Positions 27,224 to 35,247 are shown, counted from the stretch's first letter. The stretch is 64,000 nucleotides of DNA from Sterolibacterium denitrificans (GCF_900174485.1 NZ_LT837803.1:1503305-1567304); one strand, 5' to 3'. A program made the numbers and translations. The notes: generated by a model from the sequence alone, not told the origin.

Positions 27224-27616
27224 ATGGACAAACCCATGACCCAGGCTCTGGCACGGTTCTGTGTCGATCAGAGCGATTGTTTCAATGCGCGCGACTGGCT
27301 GCGGCTGGTTGAAATCGATACGAGAGTCGTCGCCCTGGCGGCGAAATATCTGTCGATGACCAGTTGGTACGGCCATGAAGACGATCTGGCCGAGATTGCC
27401 GAGCGGCTGTATGACTTCGACGATGACAGCGCGGCACTGTACCGTGAGTCGCGCATGCTGGACTTCGACCTGCCGTATTTTTCCTCTGCGGTGCGCTTCG
27501 GCATCGCTCGGTCGCATGGCCTGGTTGCTGCGGATACGGATACGCGCGGCAAACTGGCGATGCTGCGCCGAACGGGACGCTCGCGCCGGCGTTTCGACGG
27601 GGTTGCGGCAGGCTGA
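27224..27616 (+). CDS. Hypothetical small cytoplasmic protein
   Basis: A 130-residue protein I do not recognise. ATG at 27224 has a good ribosome site (GGAGGAG seven bases before). It is mostly helical-looking and acidic in the middle (HEDDLAEIAERLYDFDDDSA), with a basic C-terminus (RRTGRSRRRF). No signal peptide or membrane segment. It stands alone between a hairpin upstream and a convergent FmdE-like gene. Confidence 0.6.
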   Translation: MDKPMTQALARFCVDQSDCFNARDWLRLVEIDTRVVALAAKYLSMTSWYGHEDDLAEIAERLYDFDDDSAALYRESRMLDFDLPYFSSAVRFGIARSHGLVAADTDTRGKLAMLRRTGRSRRRFDGVAAG

Positions 27617-27650
27617 AGCCAGGCGGGCGGGCTCGGTTGGGTCGGTTGCC

Positions 27651-28292
27651 TCAGTTAGGCTCGCCCGGCCGGATGATGAACACCTTCGGGTCGTCGCCGT
27701 GTTCCAGCAGTATGCGGCGCACGCGCTGCTGCCAGGCGGTGGCGAATGAGCGTCTTTCCTCGGCGCTGGCTTCGTTCTTCAGGCAGCGTTGCATGAGGCC
27801 GGGAACGTTCGGTTCGCCGGGCACCTGGCGCAGGTTGGCTGCTGCATCGATGTACGCGTGGGAAGCGGCGTTGCCGCTCTCCATGTCCAGGCGGGTATAG
27901 CGGATTTCCAGCGGAATATCGGCATTGAAGGCGAGCAGGTTGCGCCGATCGTAGCGGCCGGCCAGACCCTTGAAGCCGGTGTCCACGGTTGCGCCGGTCA
28001 GCATGGAGACGACGTTGGCGATGACGCCGGTCACGCCATCCAGTTGATCTTCGCGAAATTCGACGCGGATTGCGCCGCGCTCCGGAAGTTCGTTGGCGCC
28101 GTACAGCGCGTGCAGCGCCTGGCGCGTCAGCCAGTAGGCGCCGGCCACGGTCGGGCAGGAGTGGCCGGCCAGTTTGACGGCATCGAGATAGCTGTATTCG
28201 ATCAGGCCGCCTGTCGTGGCGCCCAAAAACTCTGCCAGCGGATCGCGCAGTGTCAGTGTGGGGACGACGGAAAAGAACTCGGGTGTCTGCAT
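27651..28292 (-). CDS. FmdE-like protein in the NO-stress operon
   Basis: A 213-residue protein with the pattern of the FmdE (formylmethanofuran dehydrogenase subunit E-like) domain: KLAGHSCPTVAGAYWLTRQA with a His-x-Cys metal-type motif, then RGAIRVEFREDQLDGVTGVI and TGFKGLAGRYDRRNLLAF. There is no C-terminal zinc ribbon. In non-methanogens the function is unknown. It is the fourth gene of a unit starting with DUF59 and DUF2249 genes behind an NsrR-like box, so a role in NO stress or metal/sulfur repair is inferred from context only. Confidence 0.65.
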   Translation of the reverse strand: MQTPEFFSVVPTLTLRDPLAEFLGATTGGLIEYSYLDAVKLAGHSCPTVAGAYWLTRQALHALYGANELPERGAIRVEFREDQLDGVTGVIANVVSMLTGATVDTGFKGLAGRYDRRNLLAFNADIPLEIRYTRLDMESGNAASHAYIDAAANLRQVPGEPNVPGLMQRCLKNEASAEERRSFATAWQQRVRRILLEHGDDPKVFIIRPGEPN

Positions 28293-28327
28293 GGTGAAAT
28301 CCTGAAAATGGCGTGTTACACGTTACG

Positions 28328-29443
28328 TTACTGTGTAGCGCGTTGCATAGTGCGCTTGCGCCGGGCGGTTCTCAGCACGGCGAACAACATGGTAACGATG
28401 AACAGGGCCAGGGCGATGCCGTTCATGATGCCTGCCGGCGCGCGCAGGTCGATGGCGGCCGGGAGCAGGTCGGCGATCACCCGCAGCAGCAGCGAGGCGT
28501 GCAGCAGCAACCAGGGAACGTAGAAGAATGGATGGTAGTCGATCCTGACCTTGGCGACTGCCGGAAAGATGATCGGCGCGTGGCCGAAGATCATCGAGAA
28601 AACGAAGCCGAGGAAAATGCTGTGCAGGGCCGCATCTCTCAGGGGCGTGCCCGCGGCGCTGCCGGCAAAGCCGCCCTGGACGCCCAGCAGCCCGCCGACG
28701 ATGAGCCAGAGATAGCCGCCCAGCAGGCACAGGGCGATGAAGCGGGTGAGGCCGGTTTGCTTGACCGTGCGCCGGGCAATGTCGTTACGCAGTAGCCAGA
28801 TGGATAGCGCAACCAGGCCGGCGGCGAACACGCCGAGGCCATCGGCTTCTGCCCAGAACGCGAGCGTCAGGCCGGCCAGCATGGTTGCGATGATGACGGC
28901 AAAGCTGCGCTGCACGATGCGGGTGGTCGGCAGAAAGCGGGTCAGTTCCAGGCGTTCGCCGGCGATGGTCAGGATCAGAAAAGCCATCCACCAGGGAACG
29001 GCCGCAAAAATATTGCCGCTGAGCCACCAGGCCAGGTTGCCGATCAGCCAGCTCAGGGCGCCGAGGGCGAGGGTGGCCAGATAGAGCGCCGGGTGACGGA
29101 AGAACAGCAGGCTACTGCCGAAGCTCAACGTGGCGCCGGCCAGGCAGAACAGCAATTGGGCGACGGAAACCGGCCGCCCGGCGAGCAGCGCCAGGCCGCC
29201 CAGACCGGCGGCCAGCGGCGCCAGAAAGGCCCAGCCGCGCATCAGGGCCACAGCCCGCTCCAGGCTGATGACCGTACCGAGAAAGGCGGCGATCATCAGC
29301 GCGCCATGGACGCCGGCATGGCTGGCGACCGCTGTCGGAATATCCACTGCCAGCCGCGCCAGTCCGGCCAGTACGCCGACGATCAGCGAGAGTACGCCGA
29401 GTATCAGCAGGGGCAGACGGGCAGCGGGTGGCAGGGGAGGCAT
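28328..29443 (-). CDS. NnrS-like polytopic membrane protein
   Basis: A 371-residue membrane protein with roughly 11-12 hydrophobic helices. Histidines in or near helices (ASHAGVHGALMIAAFLGTVI, DAALHSIFLGFVFSMIFGHA) fit the NnrS family, heme/copper membrane proteins induced by NO and protecting against nitrosative stress. ATG at 29443 was chosen; the longer frame upstream overlaps the DUF2249 gene. It is more divergent than textbook NnrS, so the family name rests partly on the NsrR-type context. Confidence 0.65.
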   Translation of the reverse strand: MPPLPPAARLPLLILGVLSLIVGVLAGLARLAVDIPTAVASHAGVHGALMIAAFLGTVISLERAVALMRGWAFLAPLAAGLGGLALLAGRPVSVAQLLFCLAGATLSFGSSLLFFRHPALYLATLALGALSWLIGNLAWWLSGNIFAAVPWWMAFLILTIAGERLELTRFLPTTRIVQRSFAVIIATMLAGLTLAFWAEADGLGVFAAGLVALSIWLLRNDIARRTVKQTGLTRFIALCLLGGYLWLIVGGLLGVQGGFAGSAAGTPLRDAALHSIFLGFVFSMIFGHAPIIFPAVAKVRIDYHPFFYVPWLLLHASLLLRVIADLLPAAIDLRAPAGIMNGIALALFIVTMLFAVLRTARRKRTMQRATQ

Positions 29444-29459
29444 GCAGGTCTTTGTCGTC

Positions 29460-29741
29460 TCAGTGTCCGCAACCGCGCGCGCTGGCCGTCGTGCCGGCCG
29501 CCGCCTTACCGATGCGCACGCGCCAGACGGCCGGGCCTTGTTCCAGATAATCCCAGGTGAATTCGCCCTTGGATTCGGACTGGAACTGGTAGAACAGCGG
29601 CTTCGGGTCATGGTCGTTGACCAGCAGCAGGCCCTCGCCCGCGGACAGGCCGTCATAGGTACTGAAAATCAGCGGATGACGCTCGCGCGGCGGGATGGTG
29701 CGCACGTCGATGGTGGTCTTGATGTTTTCTGCGGTGCTCAT
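29460..29741 (-). CDS. DUF2249 protein (first copy)
   Basis: A 93-residue DUF2249 domain protein. ATG at 29741 has an AGGAGAAG ribosome site. Motifs: DVRTIPPRERHPLIFSTYDG, LLLVNDHDPKPLFYQFQSE and FTWDYLEQGPAVWRVRIGK. DUF2249 proteins are small and often sit next to hemerythrin, NnrS or nitrite/NO reductase genes; their biochemical role is unknown. A C-terminal ARGCGH extension could bind metal. It pairs with a second DUF2249 gene (30776) on the opposite strand. Confidence 0.85.
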   Translation of the reverse strand: MSTAENIKTTIDVRTIPPRERHPLIFSTYDGLSAGEGLLLVNDHDPKPLFYQFQSESKGEFTWDYLEQGPAVWRVRIGKAAAGTTASARGCGH

Positions 29742-29775
29742 GAGCTTCTCCTGTGGGGATGGGATGAATCGCGGA

Positions 29776-30123
29776 TCACCAGCCATAGTGCGCGCGGGCG
29801 TCCTTGCTCATCATCGAGGGATGCCACGGCGGCTCCCAGACCAGCCGGACTTCCGCCTGCACGTTCTCCGGAAGCTGGGCACGCAGGACGGCTTCGACGT
29901 TCTCGACGATCATTTCACCCATCGGACAGGCCGGCGAGGTCATGGTCATCTCGACCCGCACCGACTTTTCGTCGTCGCTGGCTTCGACGCGATAGATCAA
30001 GCCGAGGTCGACGATGTTCATGCCGACTTCGGGGTCGATCACTTCGCGCAGGGCGTGAAGCAGGGCTTCGAGATCGATGGGAGCGGAAGCCGTGGTGTCG
30101 GTGGTTTGGTTGGCTTGGGACAT
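29776..30123 (-). CDS. DUF59/MIP18-family iron-sulfur assembly protein
   Basis: A 115-residue member of the DUF59 family (SufT/PaaD-type), associated with maturation or repair of Fe-S proteins. The core is LREVIDPEVGMNIVDLGLIY, MTMTSPACPMGEMIVENVE with the conserved cysteine, and RLVWEPPWHPSMMSKDAR. It is first in a DUF59-DUF2249-NnrS-FmdE unit and has a strong NsrR-like palindrome just upstream, consistent with Fe-S repair during NO exposure. Confidence 0.9.
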   Translation of the reverse strand: MSQANQTTDTTASAPIDLEALLHALREVIDPEVGMNIVDLGLIYRVEASDDEKSVRVEMTMTSPACPMGEMIVENVEAVLRAQLPENVQAEVRLVWEPPWHPSMMSKDARAHYGW

Positions 30124-30130
30124 GGCTATG

Positions 30131-30153
30131 AAGATGTATCAAAGATACATGTA
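30131..30153 (-). promoter_or_regulatory. Putative NsrR operator of the DUF59 operon
   Basis: ATGTATC-aaa-GATACAT (30134-30150) is a perfect palindrome, with the 5' extension AAG matching the known NsrR half-site AAGATGTAT. It starts eight bases upstream of the DUF59 start codon, a position where binding would block expression. Confidence 0.75.
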
Positions 30154-30227
30154 CAAGGCTATCACCGGCAAACCTTAAAAGCAATACAAAAAATATATCT
30201 TAAAGGACGGTGGCTCAGGCTGTGGGC

Positions 30228-30662
30228 TCAGGCTGTGTTCAGCAGCCTGGCGAAGGCGTGTTTCTTGCCCATCAGATCGGCCAGTGTGTACTCGTCCAGC
30301 GTGTCGAACAGGGCATTGAAGGCGCGGGTCAGGATGCTGTTGAGCTGGCAGGCGGGTGCGACGCAGCAGGTGTTTTTGGCGGGATCCATGCACTCGACGA
30401 TGGGCGCATCGCCTTCGCTGGCACGCACGACCGCACCCAGGCGAATTTCTTCGGCCGGTCGCGCCAGGCGCACGCCGCCGCCTTTGCCGCGCAGGGATTC
30501 GATGACGCCGCTGCGGGCAAGCTGGTGCACGACTTTCATCAGGTGGTTTTCGGAAATGTCATAGGCTGCGGCGATTTCAGGGATGGTCGCCAGCCGCTCG
30601 GGTTCGAGCGCCAGGTACATCAATACCCTCAGGGTGTAGTCGGAAAAAGTGGTCAGGCGCAT
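30228..30662 (-). CDS. nsrR: NsrR, nitric-oxide-sensing Rrf2 family repressor
   Basis: A 144-residue Rrf2-type regulator. The N-terminal winged helix (MRLTTFSDYTLRVLMYLAL, ISENHLMKVVHQLARSGVIE, RGKGGGVRLA) and the three-cysteine cluster CMDPAKNTCCVAPACQL (Fe-S ligands) are those of NsrR, not IscR. NO damages its [Fe-S] cluster and releases DNA. It lies between two putative target operons, and three NsrR-like boxes surround it, including one 15 bases before its own start. Confidence 0.93.
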   Translation of the reverse strand: MRLTTFSDYTLRVLMYLALEPERLATIPEIAAAYDISENHLMKVVHQLARSGVIESLRGKGGGVRLARPAEEIRLGAVVRASEGDAPIVECMDPAKNTCCVAPACQLNSILTRAFNALFDTLDEYTLADLMGKKHAFARLLNTA

Positions 30663-30676
30663 GGCGATGTCCAGTA

Positions 30677-30699
30677 AAGATGTAAGCGCAATATTGCTT
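30677..30699 (-). promoter_or_regulatory. Putative NsrR operator upstream of nsrR
   Basis: One good half-site, AAGATGTAA (30677-30685), faces a degenerate second half; the centre also contains the palindrome GCAATATTGC (30688-30697). It lies 15 bases before the nsrR start, so autoregulation is plausible. The match is weaker than at 30131. Confidence 0.5.
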
Positions 30700-30723
30700 T
30701 AAGCGGATTTGGTTGCTAACATT

Positions 30724-30746
30724 AAGTTGTATCTGGAATATACCTT
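30724..30746 (+). promoter_or_regulatory. Putative NsrR operator of the DUF2249-fpr-hemerythrin operon
   Basis: AAGTTGTATC-tgg-AATATACCTT matches the two-fold NsrR pattern at seven of ten arm positions. It is 30 bases upstream of the DUF2249 start codon and divergent from nsrR. Confidence 0.55.
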
Positions 30747-30775
30747 ATGTCGTCGCCGAGCAGGAGGGCAATACC

Positions 30776-31075
30776 ATGGATCAGGAATCTCATCGCGACG
30801 TTACCGTCGATTTGCGCAAGATCGTGGCGGCTGAGCGGCGGCCGCTGGTTTTCGACAAATTCCTTCACATGCAGCCCGGCGAGACGCTGGAGCTGGTGCA
30901 TTCCCATCATTCGACGCCCTTGCGCTATCTGCTGCTGGCCGAGGCGCCGCGCGGTTTTACCTGGGCATATCTGGAGCAGGGGCCGCAGTTGTGGCGCATC
31001 CGCATACGCAAGGAACCGCACATGACGAAAGCCGCTTCCGGCGCCGATGCGGCGGAAATTTCCGCATTGCATTGA
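30776..31075 (+). CDS. DUF2249 protein (second copy)
   Basis: A 99-residue DUF2249 protein paralogous to the one at 29460. ATG at 30776 is preceded by CAGGAGGG. Core motifs: DLRKIVAAERRPLVFDKFLH, ETLELVHSHHSTPLRYLLL with a His cluster, and FTWAYLEQGPQLWRIRIRK. It opens an operon with ferredoxin-NADP reductase, hemerythrin and cupin genes, and has an NsrR-like box in its promoter. The two DUF2249 proteins may work as a pair (inference). Confidence 0.88.
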   Translation: MDQESHRDVTVDLRKIVAAERRPLVFDKFLHMQPGETLELVHSHHSTPLRYLLLAEAPRGFTWAYLEQGPQLWRIRIRKEPHMTKAASGADAAEISALH

Positions 31076-31094
31076 GTGTTTCCGGATTGTGACC

Positions 31095-31925
31095 ATGAAC
31101 AAGCCAGTCGAAACGCCATTGCTGGGATTGTCTGCCGGTGCGCAGTCGAAGTGGACCGAGGAGCGCATCCTCGACATCAGGCGCTGGACGCCGAAGCTGT
31201 TTTCCTTCCGCACCACGCGTCATCCGGGCTTCCGTTTCGTGCCGGGGCAGTTTGCCCGACTGGGTTTGCCGCTGACCGCCGATCCGTGCGGAGAGGCGGT
31301 GTGGCGCGCCTACTCGATGGCCTCGGCAAGTTATGACGAACACCTGGAGTTTTTCTCCATCGTGGTGCCGGGGGGTGAATTCACGACGCGACTGGCAAGC
31401 CTGCAGACCGGCGATTGCATCCTGGTCGAGAAAAACAATTATGGTTTTCTGACGACGGATCGTTTCGTTGGCGGGCGCGATCTGTGGCTGCTGGCCAGCG
31501 GGACCGGGATCGCGCCTTTTCTGTCGATACTGCGCGATCCGCAGGTATGGCAGGATTACGAAAATCTGATCCTGGTCTATAGCGTGCGCGAAGCGCGGGA
31601 TCTGGCCTACGAGGCAGAGCTTGCCGCGTTGCCGCAGCATGAGCTGCTGGCCGGGCTGACCGAAGGCAAGGCGCGTCTGCACTATGTGCCGGTGGTGACC
31701 CGCGAGCGCGTGCCGGGCATGCTGGACGCCCGCATCACGCAATTACTGGCGGATGGCCGTCTGGAAGCCGCCACGGGTTTGCCGCTCGGCGTGGAGCGCT
31801 CGCGCGTGATGGTTTGCGGCAATCCGCAGATGGCGGCCGATCTGCGCAAATGCCTGATGGAGCGCGGTCTTCAGGTTGGCCGGCGCGGCAAGCCGGGGCA
31901 ATTGGCATTTGAAAACTATTGGTGA
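31095..31925 (+). CDS. fpr: Ferredoxin/flavodoxin-NADP reductase
   Basis: A 276-residue FAD enzyme passing electrons between NADPH and ferredoxin or flavodoxin. The FAD-binding RAYSMASASYDEHLEFFSIV and the segment GGEFTTRLASLQTGD are followed by the NADP-binding GTGIAPFLSILRDP, then MVCGNPQMAADLRKCL and the C-terminal GQLAFENYW (bacterial Fpr class). In this operon it could supply electrons for NO reduction or Fe-S repair. ATG at 31095 fits the normal Fpr N-terminus. Confidence 0.93.
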   Translation: MNKPVETPLLGLSAGAQSKWTEERILDIRRWTPKLFSFRTTRHPGFRFVPGQFARLGLPLTADPCGEAVWRAYSMASASYDEHLEFFSIVVPGGEFTTRLASLQTGDCILVEKNNYGFLTTDRFVGGRDLWLLASGTGIAPFLSILRDPQVWQDYENLILVYSVREARDLAYEAELAALPQHELLAGLTEGKARLHYVPVVTRERVPGMLDARITQLLADGRLEAATGLPLGVERSRVMVCGNPQMAADLRKCLMERGLQVGRRGKPGQLAFENYW

Positions 31926-31963
31926 ATTGCCGGTCGAGGCATCGAAGAAAGGAGTTGAGCCGC

Positions 31964-32437
31964 ATGCGACGCAGTCCGCATTTGTTGCAGCTGTCCCGCG
32001 AGCACCACACGGCATTGGTGCTGGCCAAGCGTGCCCAGCGTCTGGCCAGGGGAACGGCGGCGGCAGCACAGGAATTCATGGACGAACTCCCGGCGGTGTT
32101 CGAGCATGAACTGGAGCCGCATTTCCAGGTGGAGGAAATCGCCCTGCTGTCGGCCTTGCGGGATGCGCAAGCGGCAGATGGCGCGGAGGATGTCGTGTCC
32201 ATGGTCGAGCGCACGCTGCTCGAGCATGCCGGCTTGCGTGAGCTGGCGCGCAGGATCGGCGGGCAGGATTTCTCCTCTTTGGCCGTCTTCGGCGAACTGC
32301 TCGATGGTCACGTGCGCTTCGAGGAGCGCGAACTGTTCAATCGCGCGGAATCACTGCTGTCGCCCGAGGCGTTGGCGCGGATCGACGAGGCGCATCGGCA
32401 GATGGGCGCCGGCTGTCGCTCCACGCTGCCTTCATGA
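31964..32437 (+). CDS. Hemerythrin-like HHE domain protein
   Basis: A 157-residue four-helix hemerythrin-type protein. The ribosome site AAAGGAGTTGAG precedes ATG 31964. Candidate di-iron ligands are spread as expected: SREHHTALVLAKR, VFEHELEPHFQVEE, RTLLEHAGLRELA and GELLDGHVRFEERELF. Related proteins bind NO or O2 or repair iron centres (YtfE-like). The NsrR-linked operon makes an NO-related role likely. Confidence 0.88.
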   Translation: MRRSPHLLQLSREHHTALVLAKRAQRLARGTAAAAQEFMDELPAVFEHELEPHFQVEEIALLSALRDAQAADGAEDVVSMVERTLLEHAGLRELARRIGGQDFSSLAVFGELLDGHVRFEERELFNRAESLLSPEALARIDEAHRQMGAGCRSTLPS

Positions 32438-32476
32438 GCGAATTGTCTTCAGACAAGAAAGATCGAGGAGGAAATC

Positions 32477-32809
32477 ATGTCCATATCCCATGCCGCTTCC
32501 GGTGAGTTGATCGATGTGCGCCCGTTGGGCGACGGGTTTCACGACAAGGCTTCGGCAACCCTGGTGCGCGCGGAGCATCTGGAAGTCTTCCGCATGGCGC
32601 TGCCGGTGGGCAAGGTGCTGCAGGAGCATCGGGCCTCGGGAACGATCACCATACAGTGCATCGAAGGCGCGGTGGAGCTTGAGGCGCACGGCGGCAGGCA
32701 GCGGATGTATCCCGGCAGCATGGTTTATCTGACGGATGCCGAGCCGCATGCGGTGACGGCGCTGGAGAATTCATCGCTGCTGATCACCGTGCTGCTGCAT
32801 CGAGCCTGA
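32477..32809 (+). CDS. Small cupin-domain protein
   Basis: A single-domain cupin of 110 residues with a strong ribosome site (GAGGAGGAAATC). The beta-barrel motifs are KVLQEHRASGTITIQCIEGA and RMYPGSMVYLTDAEPHAVTA; only some of the usual metal-binding histidines and glutamates are present (H in QEH, H in EPH). It closes the DUF2249-fpr-hemerythrin unit. Substrate unknown. Confidence 0.85.
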   Translation: MSISHAASGELIDVRPLGDGFHDKASATLVRAEHLEVFRMALPVGKVLQEHRASGTITIQCIEGAVELEAHGGRQRMYPGSMVYLTDAEPHAVTALENSSLLITVLLHRA

Positions 32810-32821
32810 GATACGGCCGGC

Positions 32822-34015
32822 TCAGTCGAGTCCGGCCAGCGCCTGTTCGAGATCGGCAAGCAGATCCGCCGGGTCTTCAAGCCCTACCGAAATCCGGATC
32901 ATGGCATCGCTGATGCCGCGCCGCAGGCGTTCTTCCGGAGAAAAATCGCGATGCGAGGTGGTGCTTGGCTGGGTCGCCAGGCTTTCGACGCCGCCGAGGC
33001 TGGGCGCCAGGCGGATCAGGCGCAGCCGATCGACGACGCGGCTGGCTTCCGCGCCGGAGCCGTCGATTTCCACGGTCAGCATGCCGCCGAAGCCGCTCAT
33101 CTGGCGTTTGGCCAGTTCATGGCCGGGAAAGGAGGGCAGGCCCGGATAGAGCACGCGCCGGATTTTCGGATGCCGCTCCAGCGCGGCGGCGATCGTGGCC
33201 GCATTCCGGTTCTGGCGCTGGACACGTACTTCCAGCGTGCATAGGCTGCGCGAGAGCAGGTGCGCCGTTTCCGGGGCGATGATCTGGCCGAGATTCTTGC
33301 GCCAGGCGGCGATGGGGGCGAGCAAGGCCGTGCTGCCGCTGACCACACCCGCCGTGATGTCGCTGTGGCCGCCGAGGTATTTGGTCGCGCTCTGCACGAC
33401 CAGATCGACACCCAGCAGGTGAGGCTGCTGATTCACCGGCGAGGCAAAGGTGTTGTCCAGCGCGACCAGCGCGCCATGGGCATGCGCCTGGGCGGAGATT
33501 GCCGCGATGTCGATGATTTCGAGCGTCGGATTGCCCGGCGACTCGAAATACAGCAGGCCGGTGCCGCGCTTCAGCAGTTCCGCCAGACGATCAAGCTCGC
33601 TGCCGAGCAGGGCCTCGGTGTGGATGCCCAGCAGGGAAAGTTGCTCGCTGAGCAACTGCCATGTGCCGCCATAGACGTCGCCCACGCAGATGACGCCGCG
33701 CCGGCCGTGCGCCAGAAAGAGCGCGGAGATGGCCGCCATGCCGGCGGCGAAGGCGAGCGCTGCTTCGGCATGGTTGAGCGATGCCAGTTTGGCTTCGAGC
33801 GCGTTGATGGTCGGGTTGCCGCCATAGCGCGTATATAGGCAGCCCGGTTTGCGCCCCTCGACGACATCCAGCAAGTCGGCAGTCGTGTCGAAACTGAAGG
33901 TGGTCGTCGAATACAGCGGGGTGCGCGGAGAGCCGTAGGCGTCGGAAATTTCTCCCGCGTGGATGGCACGGGTGGGGAAACCGTGGTGGCCGTCTTCGTC
34001 GTCGGTTTTTGACAT
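32822..34015 (-). CDS. PLP-dependent trans-sulfuration enzyme (cystathionine synthase/lyase family)
   Basis: A 397-residue Cys/Met-metabolism PLP enzyme. The lysine carrying PLP is in SATKYLGGHSDITAGVV, with the conserved TRAIHAGE, YTRYGGNPT, FESPGNPTLEIIDI and LGGVESLATQPSTTSH segments. The family covers cystathionine gamma-synthase, beta-/gamma-lyases and homoserine sulfhydrylases; sequence by eye does not separate them. It is convergent with the cupin gene and no other methionine gene is nearby. Confidence 0.9.
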   Translation of the reverse strand: MSKTDDEDGHHGFPTRAIHAGEISDAYGSPRTPLYSTTTFSFDTTADLLDVVEGRKPGCLYTRYGGNPTINALEAKLASLNHAEAALAFAAGMAAISALFLAHGRRGVICVGDVYGGTWQLLSEQLSLLGIHTEALLGSELDRLAELLKRGTGLLYFESPGNPTLEIIDIAAISAQAHAHGALVALDNTFASPVNQQPHLLGVDLVVQSATKYLGGHSDITAGVVSGSTALLAPIAAWRKNLGQIIAPETAHLLSRSLCTLEVRVQRQNRNAATIAAALERHPKIRRVLYPGLPSFPGHELAKRQMSGFGGMLTVEIDGSGAEASRVVDRLRLIRLAPSLGGVESLATQPSTTSHRDFSPEERLRRGISDAMIRISVGLEDPADLLADLEQALAGLD

Positions 34016-34101
34016 CGTTCGCAGTGCGCAGGCGGGCGGGTCGTTGCCGTCCCGCCGCGCTTCACCTCAAGGGGAAAGGTGACGATTCTGCCATGCCTGA
34101 A

Positions 34102-34665
34102 TCAGACCGGCAGCATCACCAGCGACAGCAGCAAACCCCAGACGAGCATGCCGGCACCGAAGACCACCTGGGTGATGGTGGCCGCCTCGATGTCTTCCTT
34201 GACGGCGCACAGCGCGCGCACGCCTTGGTAGATCAGGGCGCACGACAGGCAGAGCGCGACGAAGGACAGCGCCACATTCACTGCGAGGCTGGCGACCAGC
34301 AGACCCAAGGATGAGAGCCACAGCGGGATCGGCGCAATGGTGGCGAGCAGATAGGCGTTGCGGTAGCTGATCTTGCCATGCCAGTTATCGGCTGCCTGGT
34401 GAATCAGCCAGCCCATCAGGCTGACCGAGAGGATTTCGCCAAGAAAGAAAATGACGGCGATGCTGCTCCAGGATCTGCTCTCCAGGCCCTGGATGAAGGC
34501 GTCGCTGTAATGGCTGCCGGCAAGATAGATCATGGCGGGCGGCAGCAGCGAAAGCGGCAGAACCAGCAACAGGAACAGGCGGGCGACTTGCGAATCTACC
34601 TTCGCGATCTCCGGCCAGACGGCTTTGGAGGAGAAGGGCATTCTGGAAATGGTGGCGATCTTCAT
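34102..34665 (-). CDS. Yip1-like membrane protein
   Basis: A 187-residue protein with about five membrane helices (LFLLLVLPLSLLPPAMIYLA; SIAVIFFLGEILSVSLMGWL; AYLLATIAPIPLWLSSLGLL; VALSFVALCLSCALIYQGV; VVFGAGMLVWGLLLSLVMLP). The layout resembles the bacterial Yip1/DUF1282 family, of unknown function. It is divergent from a MarR gene, and the palindrome between them could regulate both. Confidence 0.7.
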   Translation of the reverse strand: MKIATISRMPFSSKAVWPEIAKVDSQVARLFLLLVLPLSLLPPAMIYLAGSHYSDAFIQGLESRSWSSIAVIFFLGEILSVSLMGWLIHQAADNWHGKISYRNAYLLATIAPIPLWLSSLGLLVASLAVNVALSFVALCLSCALIYQGVRALCAVKEDIEAATITQVVFGAGMLVWGLLLSLVMLPV

Positions 34666-34751
34666 GGTGGTCTCCTGTCTTCAGGTATGCTTGCCGGGCG
34701 GCGTCATGGGCCATGGCCCATGGACTGCAGCTTCAAGTTCGCGATGAAATA

Positions 34752-34766
34752 TATCACGACGTGATA
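34752..34766 (+). promoter_or_regulatory. Perfect palindromic operator in the MarR promoter
   Basis: TATCACG-a-CGTGATA is a perfect 7+1+7 inverted repeat touching a TACAAT -10-like hexamer (34765-34770). It lies between the divergent Yip1-like and MarR genes, a typical place for a MarR autorepression site. Binding is not proven. Confidence 0.55.
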
Positions 34767-34804
34767 CAATTTGACGCATGGCGTTTGTTTTGTCAAGTAG
34801 GAAT

Positions 34805-35221
34805 ATGGCTGAAACATCGGATCTGACGAAAGAGGACTATCAGCGGCTGGCGCATTTTCGTTATCGCCTGCGCTGTTTTTTGCGGCTCAGCGAATCCTTG
34901 TGCCAGGAAAGCGGCATCACGCCGCTGCAGTATCAGTTGCTGCTGCAGTTGAAGGGCGGTTTGGGGCGGGAGTGGGCAAGCATCGGCGAGCTGGCCGAGC
35001 AGTTGCAGGCCAAGCATCATGGCGTCGTGGCGCTGGTCGATCGCTGCGTGAAAGCCGGCATGGTCGAACGCCGCGCGGGGCGCGAGGATCGCAGGCAGGT
35101 GGAGGTGCATTTGCTGCCCGCAGGAGATCGACTGGTGAGGCGCATTGCCATGCTGCATCAGGACGAGCTGAAACTGTTGCGTGAGGAATTCGCCGCGCCC
35201 GGCTGGTTGCCGGCGCAGTGA
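34805..35221 (+). CDS. MarR family transcriptional regulator
   Basis: A 138-residue winged-helix regulator. ATG at 34805 follows AAGTAGGA and fits a promoter at about 34765; ATG at 34778 would lie almost at the predicted transcript start. Motifs: GITPLQYQLLLQLKGG, the recognition helix region IGELAEQLQAKHHGVVALVD and the wing RRAGREDRRQVEVHLLPAGD. It is followed by two short cysteine-rich proteins, likely its operon partners and possibly its targets. Confidence 0.88.
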   Translation: MAETSDLTKEDYQRLAHFRYRLRCFLRLSESLCQESGITPLQYQLLLQLKGGLGREWASIGELAEQLQAKHHGVVALVDRCVKAGMVERRAGREDRRQVEVHLLPAGDRLVRRIAMLHQDELKLLREEFAAPGWLPAQ

Positions 35222-35247
35222 CGAGGTGACGGGAAAGGAGACCAGCG

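Noticed and set aside
32804-32825. Short CTGAG/CTCAG hairpin between the convergent cupin and trans-sulfuration genes
   Set aside because: Five base pairs overlapping both stop codons; likely chance.
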